From Rhodobacteraceae bacterium EL53 (GTDB lineage Bacteria; Pseudomonadota; Alphaproteobacteria; Rhodobacterales; Rhodobacteraceae), in NCBI GenBank assembly GCA_900313015.1, contig OMPR01000008.1, positions 62,001 to 126,000 of the forward strand: 64,000 bases of DNA, written 5' to 3'. Position 1 is the stretch's first letter, and every line of letters begins with the position of its first letter. Shown in pieces: positions 54,703 to 62,919 of this stretch. Made by a program: the position numbers and the translations under genes. The notes below the pieces were generated by a model. That model ran no database searches and was not told where the DNA came from. It saw nothing but the letters and a program-made list of their open reading frames with translations.

Positions 54703-56157
54703 ATGACCAAAGTGATCAAGAACGGCACCATTGTGACCGCTGATCTGACCTACAAGGCGGATGTGCGGATCGAGGGCGGCGTGATCACCGAGATCGGGCC
54801 AGATCTGCGTGGGGACGAAGAGCTGGACGCGACGGGCTGTTACGTTATGCCGGGTGGGATTGACCCGCATACGCATTTGGAAATGCCGTTCATGGGCACT
54901 TACAGCACGGATGATTTCGAAAGCGGAACCCGGGCGGGGTTGGCCGGTGGTACCACAATGGTGGTGGATTTTGCGCTACCCAATCCGGGTGAAAGCCTGC
55001 TGGACGCGCTGAAGCGTTGGGATAACAAGTCGACGCGTGCCAATTGCGATTACTCGTTCCACATGGCGGTAACATGGTGGGGGGAACAGGTCTTTGACGA
55101 TATGAAGACCGTGATCGAACAGCGCGGGATCAATACGTTCAAGCACTTCATGGCCTATAAGGGCGCATTGATGGTGAATGACGACGAAATGTATTCATCT
55201 TTTCAGAGGCTTGCTGAATTGGGTGGCATCGCGATGGTGCATGCCGAGAACGGTGATGTTGTTGCGGAGCTGAGCGCCAAACTGCTGGCCGAGGGCAACA
55301 ATGGCCCCGAGGCTCATGCCTATTCCCGTCCGCCCCAGGTCGAAGGTGAGGCCACTAACCGGGCCATCATGATTGCCGATATGGCGGGTGTGCCGCTGTA
55401 TGTTGTGCACACATCCTGTGAAGACAGCCATGAAGCCATTCGCCGTGCACGGATGCAGGGCAAGCGGGTGTGGGGTGAACCCCTGATCCAGCACCTGACA
55501 CTGGATGAAAGCGAATACTTCAATCCCGACTGGGACCATGCTGCGCGGCGCGTGATGAGCCCACCATTCCGCAACAAGCAACACCAAGACAGCCTTTGGA
55601 ACGGTTTGCAGGCCGGGTCTTTGTCTGTTGTTGCAACGGATCACTGCGCGTTCAGCACCGAGCAAAAGCGCTATGGCGTGGGGGATTTCACCAAGATCCC
55701 CAATGGCACGGGGGGGTTGGAAGACCGGATGCCGATGCTGTGGACGTATGGTGTTAGCACAGGGCGGTTAACACCCAATGAATTTGTCGCGGTGACATCG
55801 ACAAATATCGCCAAAATCCTGAATTGTTACCCGAAAAAAGGCGCGGTTTTGGTTGGGGCTGACGCGGATCTGGTGGTTTGGGATCCTGAAAAATCAAAAA
55901 CAATTCAGGCGACGACGCAACAATCCGCGATTGATTACAACGTCTTTGAAGGCAAAGAAGTCAAAGGCTTACCGCGCTTTACTCTCACGCGCGGACAAGT
56001 GGCTGTGCATGACGGCGAGATCCGTACGCAAGAAGGCCATGGTAAGTTTGTTGAACGTCAGGCCAATACCCCGGTGAACAAGGCGTTGAGCAGCTGGAAA
56101 GAGCTGACTTCACCTCGTCCGGTTGAACGTTCGGGCATTCCGGCAACAGGCGTATAA
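54703..56157 (+). CDS. hydA: Dihydropyrimidinase
   Basis: A 484-residue cyclic amidohydrolase that opens dihydrouracil and dihydrothymine to N-carbamoyl-beta-amino acids. Metal ligands: GGIDPHTHLEMPFMG (HxH), FKHFMAYKGALMV (carboxylated Lys), AMVHAENGDV (His), YVVHTSCEDS (His) and VATDHCAFST (Asp). The start follows GGGAGAGAGA. It lies in one operon with the carbamoyl-amidase and the 106-residue protein. A strong hairpin terminator lies between it and the ABC transporter. Confidence 0.95.
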   Translation: MTKVIKNGTIVTADLTYKADVRIEGGVITEIGPDLRGDEELDATGCYVMPGGIDPHTHLEMPFMGTYSTDDFESGTRAGLAGGTTMVVDFALPNPGESLLDALKRWDNKSTRANCDYSFHMAVTWWGEQVFDDMKTVIEQRGINTFKHFMAYKGALMVNDDEMYSSFQRLAELGGIAMVHAENGDVVAELSAKLLAEGNNGPEAHAYSRPPQVEGEATNRAIMIADMAGVPLYVVHTSCEDSHEAIRRARMQGKRVWGEPLIQHLTLDESEYFNPDWDHAARRVMSPPFRNKQHQDSLWNGLQAGSLSVVATDHCAFSTEQKRYGVGDFTKIPNGTGGLEDRMPMLWTYGVSTGRLTPNEFVAVTSTNIAKILNCYPKKGAVLVGADADLVVWDPEKSKTIQATTQQSAIDYNVFEGKEVKGLPRFTLTRGQVAVHDGEIRTQEGHGKFVERQANTPVNKALSSWKELTSPRPVERSGIPATGV

Positions 56158-56159
56158 TT

Positions 56160-56201
56160 GAGATTTTGGGCCATCACTGTGGTGGCCCAAAATCTCGTCT
56201 T
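56160..56201 (+). terminator. Rho-independent terminator between hydA and the ABC transporter
   Basis: Perfect 14-bp stem GAGATTTTGGGCCA (56160-56173) / TGGCCCAAAATCTC (56183-56196), then GTCTTTTC. The transporter operon begins 20 bases later, so its transcription may depend on read-through or a promoter inside this region. Confidence 0.85.
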
Positions 56202-56215
56202 TTCAAGGCGATAGA

Positions 56216-57013
56216 ATGAATACTGAACCCAATACCCAGCCCGTGATCGAGGCAAGGAACTTGGATCTGACTTTTCAAACTAATGATGGTCCGGTTCATG
56301 CGCTCAAGGATGTGAACCTATCTATCGATAAGGGCGATTTTGTCAGCTTTATTGGCCCTTCGGGGTGCGGTAAGACTACCTTTCTGCGCTGTGTCGCGGC
56401 GTTGGAAACTCCAACTGGCGGTACCTTGTCGGTCAATGGCATGACTGCCGATGAGGCTCGGCGGAACCGGGCGTATGGATACGTGTTTCAGGCGGCGGGC
56501 CTTTACCCGTGGCGAACCATTTCCAAGAACATAAAGCTGCCGCTGGAGATCATGGGATACTCCAAATCAGATCAGGAAAAGCGCGTGAAAGACGTGCTGG
56601 AACTCGTTGATTTAGAAGGATTTGGTGGGAAATACCCTTGGCAATTGTCCGGCGGGATGCAGCAACGCGCTAGCATTGCACGCGCACTGGCATTTGATGC
56701 CGATATCCTGCTGATGGACGAGCCGTTTGGGGCGCTGGATGAGATCGTGCGCGACCATTTGAATGAACAGCTTTTGCATCTTTGGGCGCGGACAAACAAG
56801 ACGATTGGCTTTGTGACGCACTCGATCCCCGAGGCTGTGTATCTCAGCACCAAGATCGTGGTGATGAGCCCTCGGCCGGGTCGGATTACGGATGTGATCG
56901 AAAGCCCACTGCCTAAACAGCGGCCACTCGATATTCGGGACTCGCCCGAGTTTATTGAGGTGGCACATCGGGTGCGCGAAGGTCTGAGGGCGGGGCATGC
57001 AGATGCAGCATAA
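56216..57013 (+). CDS. ABC transporter ATP-binding protein (NitT/TauT family)
   Basis: A 265-residue ATPase. Walker A is GPSGCGKTT (about 46-54), signature LSGGMQQRASIARAL (about 144-158), Walker B ILLMDEPFGALD and the H-loop FVTHSIPEAV. Shape and the Y-P-W-R-T-I Q-loop neighbourhood are those of nitrate/sulfonate/pyrimidine-type importers (SsuB, ThiZ). It belongs with two permeases and one binding protein downstream and lies straight after the pyrimidine degradation operon. Confidence 0.93.
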   Translation: MNTEPNTQPVIEARNLDLTFQTNDGPVHALKDVNLSIDKGDFVSFIGPSGCGKTTFLRCVAALETPTGGTLSVNGMTADEARRNRAYGYVFQAAGLYPWRTISKNIKLPLEIMGYSKSDQEKRVKDVLELVDLEGFGGKYPWQLSGGMQQRASIARALAFDADILLMDEPFGALDEIVRDHLNEQLLHLWARTNKTIGFVTHSIPEAVYLSTKIVVMSPRPGRITDVIESPLPKQRPLDIRDSPEFIEVAHRVREGLRAGHADAA

Positions 57014-57041
57014 ATGGACCGACACCAGAGGGGTGATATGC

Positions 57042-57070
57042 GTGCACCTTGCGTGCACCCCCTGTGCACC
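57042..57070 (+). repeat. Three GTGCACC repeats at 11-bp period
   Basis: GTGCACC occurs at 57042-57048, 57053-57059 and 57064-57070, each starting 11 bp after the last. The core GTGCAC is itself a palindrome. It lies between the ABC ATPase gene and the permease start. Function unknown. Confidence 0.6.
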
Positions 57071-57100
57071 GCCGCGACGCAGCATTTCGGAGGGGAGCCG

Positions 57101-58018
57101 ATGAAATCAGCATTGGCCGTTTTGACCGTGATAGCAGTGTTGGTCGCGTTTTGGTATGCCGCCTGTGTTCCGATGAACATCAAGGGAGTTTTGGTTGAGG
57201 CCGAGCGCGCGGGGGCCGAAATTTCGACCCCGGGTGCAAGGGACCGCCGTGACATGAGCGAGGTGGGGTTGGTTCTGGACAACCGCTTTGCCATTCCGGC
57301 GACATGGGCGCAGGATCGTCCGCGTTTGCCCGCGCCGCATCAGGTTGGCATTGAATTGTGGAAAACCACGTTAGGGAAAAAGATAACTTCGAAGCGGTCG
57401 TTGGTCTATCACGGTTGGGTGACGCTGAGCGCGACCTTGTTGGGGTTTGCCATCGGCACGGGATTGGGCGTTTTGCTGGCCGTTGGCATCGTCCATTCCA
57501 AAGTCATGGATATGTCTGTGATGCCTTGGGCGATTGTCAGTCAGACTATTCCGATCATTGCCTTGGCTCCGATGATCATCGTCGTGCTGTATTCCGTCGG
57601 GGTGCAGGGCATTATCCCCAAGGCGATCATCTCGGCCTATCTGTCGTTTTTCCCGGTGGTTGTTGGCATGGTTAAAGGGCTGCGTAGCCCGGATCATATG
57701 CAGTTGGACCTGTTGCGCACCTATAGCGCGTCAAACGCTCAGGGCTTTTGGAAACTGCGATTGCCGGCCTCGATGCCGTATCTGTTCACCTCGCTGAAGA
57801 TCGGGATCGCTGCATCATTGGTCGGGGCCATTGTGGGTGAGTTGCCAACTGGGGCGGTGGCCGGGTTGGGCGCGCGTTTGTTGGCGGGCAGCTATTATGG
57901 GCAGACCGTGCAAATCTGGTCGGCGCTGTTTGCTGCCGCGATTTTGGCCGCGTGTTTGGTTGGCCTGTTGGGGCTGATCGAAAAAGCGGTGCTTAAACGG
58001 ATGGGGATGGCGTCATGA
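57101..58018 (+). CDS. ABC transporter permease, first (NitT/TauT family)
   Basis: A 305-residue inner-membrane permease. An N-terminal helix (SALAVLTVIAVLVAFWYAAC) is followed by a periplasmic stretch of about 70 residues, then five core helices. The EAA loop reads DLLRTYSASNAQGFWKLRLPA, family-typical. The start MKSALAVL at 57101 is fixed by GGAGGGGAG just upstream; an ATG at 57014, directly after the ATPase stop, would add 29 residues of unlikely Cys/His-rich sequence. It overlaps the second permease by four bases. Confidence 0.9.
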   Translation: MKSALAVLTVIAVLVAFWYAACVPMNIKGVLVEAERAGAEISTPGARDRRDMSEVGLVLDNRFAIPATWAQDRPRLPAPHQVGIELWKTTLGKKITSKRSLVYHGWVTLSATLLGFAIGTGLGVLLAVGIVHSKVMDMSVMPWAIVSQTIPIIALAPMIIVVLYSVGVQGIIPKAIISAYLSFFPVVVGMVKGLRSPDHMQLDLLRTYSASNAQGFWKLRLPASMPYLFTSLKIGIAASLVGAIVGELPTGAVAGLGARLLAGSYYGQTVQIWSALFAAAILAACLVGLLGLIEKAVLKRMGMAS

Positions 58019-58860
58019 TGTTGGTTGTGATGGCCTTTGGTGTTTGGATCCTAGGGTGGTGGATCAACACACGGCTGGCCGAAGGGCCAAATGCGCAGAC
58101 CCGTGCAGTCAAGTTGCTGATCCCTACGATCTTTGGCGTGACGCTTCTGTTGGTTTGGGAACTTGTGGTGCGCGGCTTAGAAGTGCCGTTGGTGATTTTG
58201 CCTGCGCCGTCGCTGATCGCGGTGCGCTTTGCGGGTTCGATCCCGATCCTGTGGGTGGATTTCGCGCAGACATTCATCAAAGGCGCGCTGAGTGGGTACC
58301 TGATCGGGTGCAGTGCGGCGTTTTTGATGGCGATTGCGGTGGACCGGTGGGAATTCCTGCGGTTGGGTTTGTTGCCGGTGGGGAACTTTGTTGCGGCCTT
58401 GCCCATTGTGGGCACGGCGCCCATTCTGGTGATGTGGTTCGGCTTTGACTGGCAATCCAAGGCGGCCGTTGTGGTGGTCATGGTGTTCTTTCCGGTTCTG
58501 GTGAACACGGTTGCGGGGTTGCGGGAAACCACGGCCATGCAGCGCGATTTGATGGAAACCTATGCTGCGAGCTATTGGCAGGCGTTCTTTAAGCTGCGTT
58601 TGCCGGCTGCGATGCCATTTGTCTTCAACGGGCTCAAAATTGCAACCACATTGGCGTTGGTCGGTGCAATCGTGGCCGAGTTCTTTGGATCGCCCACTGT
58701 GGGCATGGGATTTCGGATTTCCACCAGCGTCGGGCAATTGGCACTGGATATGGTTTGGGCTGAAATTGTGGTCGCTGCCTTGGCGGGATCGCTTTTTTAT
58801 GGTGTCGTGGCAATGGTTGAGAAGGTCGTGACCTTTTGGCACCCGTCCCAGCGCGGATAA
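58015..58860 (+). CDS. ABC transporter permease, second (NitT/TauT family)
   Basis: A 281-residue permease starting within the stop of the first (ATGA overlap). The EAA loop DLMETYAASYWQAFFKLRLPA and PLVILPAPSLIAVRFAGS before the first core helix are diagnostic. Two different permeases in one cluster indicate a heterodimeric channel, as known from riboflavin- and pyrimidine-type importers of this group. The binding-protein gene follows after 68 bases. Confidence 0.9.
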   Translation: MMLVVMAFGVWILGWWINTRLAEGPNAQTRAVKLLIPTIFGVTLLLVWELVVRGLEVPLVILPAPSLIAVRFAGSIPILWVDFAQTFIKGALSGYLIGCSAAFLMAIAVDRWEFLRLGLLPVGNFVAALPIVGTAPILVMWFGFDWQSKAAVVVVMVFFPVLVNTVAGLRETTAMQRDLMETYAASYWQAFFKLRLPAAMPFVFNGLKIATTLALVGAIVAEFFGSPTVGMGFRISTSVGQLALDMVWAEIVVAALAGSLFYGVVAMVEKVVTFWHPSQRG

Positions 58861-58928
58861 GGAGAGAGATTTTTTAACAAGACCTCGGGTAAACATGAGG
58901 CAAACAACGTTCAACAAGGAGTGAAGAT

Positions 58929-59915
58929 ATGAAAAAGCTACTGAGTGGTGCCGCATTGGCCGCAAGTTTTGCGGCGACCTCGGCCCTGGCAGCCGATGAA
59001 GTGAAGCTGCAGTTGCAATGGGTCACGCAGGCCCAGTTTGCGGGGTACTATGTGGCCCTAGACAAGGGATTCTATTCAGACGAGGACCTGAATGTAACGG
59101 TTCTGCCGGGTGGTCCTGACATTGCACCGCCACAGGTTTTGGCGGGTGGTGGCGCCGATGTGATGCTGAACTGGATGCCGTCTGCACTGGCGGCACGCGA
59201 AAAGGGTCTGCCGGTGGTAAACATTGCGCAGCCGTTTAAAACCTCGGGGTTGATGCTGACCTGCTGGAAAGACACTGGCATCACCAGCCCACAGGATTTC
59301 AAAGGCAAGACTATTGGCGTTTGGTTCTTTGGCAACGAATATCCCTTCCTGAGCTGGATGAGCCAAGAGGGCATCAGCACCGATGGGGGTGAGGATGGCG
59401 TGACCGTTCTGAAGCAGGGCTTTAACGTGGATCCACTGCTGCAGCGTCAGGCAGACTGTATCTCGACCATGACATACAACGAATATGGTCAGGTTCTGGA
59501 TGCAGGCGTCAGCCCGGATGAGTTGGTGACCTTTAAGTACGAAGAGCAGGGCGTAGCGACGTTGGAAGACGGCATTTACGCGCTGGAAGAGAACCTGCAA
59601 GATCCGGCGTTTGTCGATAAGATGACCCGCTTTGTGCGTGCGTCGATGAAGGGCTGGAAATACGCTGAAGAGCATCCTGATGAAGCAGCTGAGATCGTGT
59701 TGGACAATGACGCGTCAGGTGCACAGACCGAAGCGCATCAGAAACGCATGATGGGTGAAATCGCCAAGCTGACCGCTGGGTCGAATGGTGCCTTGGATCC
59801 TGCCGACTTTGATCGCACCGTTGCTACCTTGCTGGGTGGCGGATCAGATCCTGTGATCACCAAGAAACCCGAAGGGGCTTGGACACATGTGATTACGGAT
59901 GCGGCACTGAAGTAA
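58929..59915 (+). CDS. ABC transporter substrate-binding protein, NMT1/THI5-like
   Basis: A 328-residue periplasmic binding protein. The signal peptide MKKLLSGAALAASFAATSAL is cut after ALA. The mature part starts VKLQLQWVTQAQFAGYYVAL, the W-x-x-Q-A-Q-F-A-G-Y-Y opening of NMT1/THI5 proteins that bind hydroxymethylpyrimidine, formylaminopyrimidine, riboflavin or related heterocycles. With the pyd genes next door I infer a pyrimidine ligand (uracil, thymine or dihydro/ureido compound). Ribosome site AAGGAG precedes the ATG, and a strong terminator follows. Confidence 0.92.
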   Translation: MKKLLSGAALAASFAATSALAADEVKLQLQWVTQAQFAGYYVALDKGFYSDEDLNVTVLPGGPDIAPPQVLAGGGADVMLNWMPSALAAREKGLPVVNIAQPFKTSGLMLTCWKDTGITSPQDFKGKTIGVWFFGNEYPFLSWMSQEGISTDGGEDGVTVLKQGFNVDPLLQRQADCISTMTYNEYGQVLDAGVSPDELVTFKYEEQGVATLEDGIYALEENLQDPAFVDKMTRFVRASMKGWKYAEEHPDEAAEIVLDNDASGAQTEAHQKRMMGEIAKLTAGSNGALDPADFDRTVATLLGGGSDPVITKKPEGAWTHVITDAALK

Positions 59916-59936
59916 GCTTCTGTGACTGGCATTCAG

Positions 59937-59969
59937 AACGCGGCCCTCTTTTGGGGGGCCGCGTTTTTT
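59937..59969 (+). terminator. Rho-independent terminator after the ABC importer
   Basis: AACGCGGCCC (59937-59946) pairs with GGGCCGCGTT (59956-59965), T run through 59969. Confidence 0.9.
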
Positions 59970-60245
59970 GTTTTCAAATGCCGATTCTGATGCGGTTGAT
60001 TTTGGGGTGTTGGGGGCGCCCTGCCTAAGGAATTTGGTGAAATGCGAAGTTGCATGTCCAGTGCAGAAATTTTGTATCCAACCTGACGTGAAGGCGATGC
60101 AATGCGGGTTGGAAATTTCGGAGGAGCGTTTTTGAGGCTTCCCTAGCTCTTTGCTGGATGTGCCTGCGCTGGTGTTCAATGGGTTGATCACCACGGGGGA
60201 GGTATGGGGGCGGCTAATTTAAATTGCCCTCCACGCTGTCGGGTC
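59970..60245. other. Intergenic region before the tupC remnant
   Basis: About 275 bases with no reading frame I can support. It may hold further eroded parts of the tungstate transporter operon, such as the Walker A half of tupC or tupB, but no similarity could be recognised. Confidence 0.35.
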
Positions 60246-60642
60246 ATGATGCACGAAGCTCGAAAAATGCGAATTGTTGAGCTGTTGCAAGAGACAGGGC
60301 TGGAAGGTACAACCCGCCGACCCACCCGATTGTTGTCAGTAGGTGCAGGTCCGTAGGTTGCGGGTGTTGTTATTGGATGAACCGACCCGCTCGTTGGATC
60401 CGGCCGCAGCGAAGGCGATTGAGGCCTTGATTTTCAAGGCCTCTTGAGGGAAGCGGGTGGTGGTGACGTATGTCATCGGACAAGCGCGCCGTTTGACCGA
60501 AGATGTGATTGGTCTGCAGAGGGGCCGCGTGATGGAACAAGCGGCGGCAAAGATGCTACGGCATCCAAGGTATGAAATGAAACGCCGGTATTTGGCCGGT
60601 ACGTTGGTGATAAAAGACGAAATCCGGAGAGACAGGAAATGA
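60246..60642 (+). pseudogene. tupC: Remnant of tungstate ABC transporter ATPase (tupC)
   Basis: Coding similarity to the C-terminal half of a TupC-type ATPase survives in two frames. From 60246 it reads KMRIVELLQETGLEGTTRRP, then the frame shifts around 60340-60375 where the LSGGEQ signature should be, and Walker B appears intact as LLLDEPTRSLDPAAAKAIEA. A TGA lies in frame at 60445, and the H-loop histidine is lost (VVVTYVIGQARRL). The rest ends LAGTLVIKDEIRRDRK with a stop overlapping the tupA start (ATGA). The N-terminal half with Walker A is missing. Confidence 0.8.
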
Positions 60643-61454
60643 TCGCACACTGGATCCGAGCGGCTATGATAACGCTTGGCCTTGGGACAACGGGCGCCCA
60701 TGCGGACGAAAGCTTTATTGTGGTGCAATCCACGACTTCGACGCAGAATTCGGGGTTGCTGGATTCGATCCTGCCATGGTTTGAGGCCGAAACTGGGATT
60801 GATGTGCGGGTGGTGGCAGTTGGCACAGGGCAGGCCATTCGCAACGCAACTAATGGCGATGGCGATGTGTTGCTGGTGCACGCCAAGGCCGCCGAAGACC
60901 AGTTTGTCGCTGATGGGTGGGGCGTGCAGCGCCACGATGTGATGTACAATGACTTTGTTTTGGTTGGTCCTGCCGAAGATCCGGCAGGGGTCGCGGGTGG
61001 CTCTGACATTGTTGTCGCTTTGACGACGATTGCAGACGTCGAGGCACCGTTTGCCTCGCGCGGGGATGATAGCGGCACTCATAAAGCCGAGTTGAAGCAT
61101 TGGGCCGCGACCGGTGTGGATCTAACCGGCGCGTCTGGTGGATGGTATCGCGAAACCGGGTCGGGCATGGGTGCAACGTTGAACGTGGCGGCGGGCATGG
61201 GGGCCTATGTGCTGACCGATCGCGCCACATGGATTGCCTTTGCCAACAAGGCGGGCATGGAGGTGCTGGTCGAAGGTGATGCGCGCCTGTTCAATCAGTA
61301 TGGTGTTATTCTGGTGAATCCAGAAAAGCACCCCGGTGTGCGGGCTGAGTCCGGGCAGACGTTCATTGACTGGTTGATTGGCGCCGATGGTCAAGCAGCG
61401 ATTGCGAATTACAAGCTGGAAGGCCAGCAGTTGTTTTTTCCCAACGCGCAGTAG
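60639..61454 (+). CDS. tupA: Tungstate/molybdate-type substrate-binding protein TupA
   Basis: A 271-residue periplasmic oxyanion-binding protein. Signal peptide ends GTTGAHADES. The start of the mature chain, VVQSTTSTQNSGLLDSILPW, holds the T-T-S-T motif of TupA, and the later FASRGDDSGTHKAELKHWAA and YRETGSGMGATLNVAAGMGA are family blocks. The frame is intact. Its ATG overlaps the stop of the tupC remnant, so it once lay in a C-A ordered operon. No tupB permease is visible here. It may be orphaned, decaying, or served by a permease elsewhere. Confidence 0.9.
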   Translation: MIAHWIRAAMITLGLGTTGAHADESFIVVQSTTSTQNSGLLDSILPWFEAETGIDVRVVAVGTGQAIRNATNGDGDVLLVHAKAAEDQFVADGWGVQRHDVMYNDFVLVGPAEDPAGVAGGSDIVVALTTIADVEAPFASRGDDSGTHKAELKHWAATGVDLTGASGGWYRETGSGMGATLNVAAGMGAYVLTDRATWIAFANKAGMEVLVEGDARLFNQYGVILVNPEKHPGVRAESGQTFIDWLIGADGQAAIANYKLEGQQLFFPNAQ

Positions 61455-61457
61455 GCG

Positions 61458-62123
61458 TTAGGGTACGTAATCTTCTAGCCGCTTTCCGGGTTCATCTACG
61501 AACAACTCGGGCAGCGGGGTTGCCTCTTGGATGAGATCAACGCGGAACACTCGGAAATCATTCCTGTTTTCGCACCAAGCGGTCAGGGTCCAGACGCGCC
61601 CCCAGTATTCCATATGCAGCGGACGGATGGTGCGGTCGGTCAGTTCCCCATCAATGCGCTGGTACACGAGGCGCAGTTTCTGACGAGACTTGATAGCGGC
61701 CCGGAGCGGCGCCATGTGGGTGAAGCCGCGCGCGGCATCGGCAAAGGGGTAGACCGCAAATTTCCAGGCGTCGGCCTCGGCCACTGTTTGGGTCGGCAGG
61801 ACCGCGTCGATCTTGTCAGCTAACGAGAGAGCGGCGGATTTAAGCGCCGGATCGGCGGCTTCGGCGACGATGGCCATGCCAAGGTTCAGCGCCTCGAGTT
61901 CCTCGGTGGTGAGGGTCAGCGGGGGCAGGGTGATCGCTTCGCGGATCATATAGCCGACGCCGCGTTCGCCTTCGACTGGAACACCCGAAGCGGTCAGCGT
62001 GTCCATATCGCGATAGATGGTGCGCACCGACACCTCGAGCCGGGTGGCGATGTCCTGCGCGCGGTGCAGTTTACCGTCGCGCAGAATCTGGATGATATCA
62101 AAGAGGCGGTCAGTGCGGCGCAT
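61458..62123 (-). CDS. YafY-type HTH/WYL domain transcriptional regulator
   Basis: A 221-residue regulator: N-terminal winged HTH (residues about 1-60: DRLFDIIQILRDGKLHRAQD; RLEVSVRTIYRDMDTLTASG), then a WYL-type sensing region (about 130-210, KLRLVYQRIDGELTDRTIRP; WTLTAWCENRNDFRVFRVDL). The ABM-like gene ends 32 bases upstream on the same strand, so they are one operon whose leader contains a 9-bp inverted repeat. Effector unknown. It is convergent with tupA. Confidence 0.88.
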   Translation of the reverse strand: MRRTDRLFDIIQILRDGKLHRAQDIATRLEVSVRTIYRDMDTLTASGVPVEGERGVGYMIREAITLPPLTLTTEELEALNLGMAIVAEAADPALKSAALSLADKIDAVLPTQTVAEADAWKFAVYPFADAARGFTHMAPLRAAIKSRQKLRLVYQRIDGELTDRTIRPLHMEYWGRVWTLTAWCENRNDFRVFRVDLIQEATPLPELFVDEPGKRLEDYVP

Positions 62124-62155
62124 GGGCTATCCTTGGCGCAGGCACCGGGCGCGCG

Positions 62156-62467
62156 TCAAGACGGGGCGACGGTCCAATGGATGGTTTCCTGTCGCATCGT
62201 TTCACTTCCTGGGAGGATGGCGGCCATCAGCGCTGGCGCAAAGTCCTGTTTCGGAAAATCGGCAGCAGCGGCCTGAGCGGTTTCCATGTCGGCCCAGATC
62301 ACCGTGTCGGTCCAACGTCCGTCTTCACCCGCACTGAGGCGGCGAAAGATAAACCCGGGGTTTTGGCGCACGAATGCCTCGGATTTCTGGCTCAGTGCGA
62401 TGAACTGATCTGCTGTAACACCGGGTGCGAGCTCAAAGCTTACGGTTTCAACGACGTTTTTGGTCAT
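62156..62467 (-). CDS. Antibiotic biosynthesis monooxygenase (ABM)-like small protein
   Basis: A 103-residue dimeric alpha/beta-barrel-type protein. VVETVSFELAPGVTADQFIA, NPGFIFRRLSAGEDGRW and the TVIWADMETAQAAAADFP block resemble ABM or related ferredoxin-like domains. Members act as small monooxygenases or ligand-binding proteins; the reaction here is unknown. The ATG is preceded by AGGAGA. It is the first gene of the pair with the YafY-type regulator. An inverted repeat lies 42 bases before its start. Confidence 0.75.
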   Translation of the reverse strand: MTKNVVETVSFELAPGVTADQFIALSQKSEAFVRQNPGFIFRRLSAGEDGRWTDTVIWADMETAQAAAADFPKQDFAPALMAAILPGSETMRQETIHWTVAPS

Positions 62468-62508
62468 ATCAAATCTCCTGTGGTTGATGGGGTGGACCTA
62501 GCAGAGGG

Positions 62509-62532
62509 CAACTGACATAAACCTGTCAGTTG
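62509..62532 (-). promoter_or_regulatory. Inverted repeat, probable operator for the ABM/YafY operon
   Basis: CAACTGACA (62509-62517) pairs perfectly with TGTCAGTTG (62524-62532), spacer TAAACC. It stands in the promoter region of the minus-strand ABM gene. A regulator of the YafY group is encoded in the operon, which suggests autoregulation. Confidence 0.6.
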
Positions 62533-62685
62533 GGTTTGTGGCGTGCCGAGAAAGCTCACAAATTGCGTGAACAGTGCGGGATTCTGGACCGCTGTCCCTT
62601 TCCTAGGATTGGGGACGCGCGTTACACCCATAGGCGAAATTCAGCCCGGCGCGGGGATGCGCAGGGCTCCATGAGGAGACATCAC

Positions 62686-62913
62686 ATGTTGAACAATATT
62701 GGCCTGCCTGGCCTTCTGCTGATTGCCGTCGTCGTTCTGGTTCTGTTTGGGCGGGGTAAAATCAGCTCTTTGATGGGTGAAGTGGGCAAAGGCATCACCT
62801 CGTTCAAAAAGGGTGTGAACGAAGGCACTGCTGAGCTGGAGCAAGACCTGAACGACGACGCCAAAGACGTGACCCCTGCGGCTGATTCTGCGACCGACAA
62901 AGACAAGGTCTAA
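62686..62913 (+). CDS. tatA: Sec-independent protein translocase TatA
   Basis: A 75-residue TatA: one N-terminal helix ([20 protein letters not shown]) with the F-G hinge, an amphipathic helix ([20 protein letters not shown]) and an acidic, charged tail. It forms the pore of the twin-arginine pathway. The ATG at 62686 follows AGGAGA closely; upstream codons in frame are not family-like. tatB begins six bases after the stop. Confidence 0.95.
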   Translation: MLNNIGLPGLLLIAVVVLVLFGRGKISSLMGEVGKGITSFKKGVNEGTAELEQDLNDDAKDVTPAADSATDKDKV

Positions 62914-62919
62914 GCGCAG

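Noticed and set aside
57014-57100. N-terminal extension or leader peptide of the first ABC permease
   Set aside because: An ATG follows the ATPase stop, but the strong GGAGGGGAG fits the ATG at 57101, and the extra residues do not resemble a permease N-terminus.
60336-61100. 254-codon minus-strand frame over tupA and the tupC remnant
   Set aside because: tupA and the remnant show unmistakable plus-strand protein families, so the opposite frame is a shadow.
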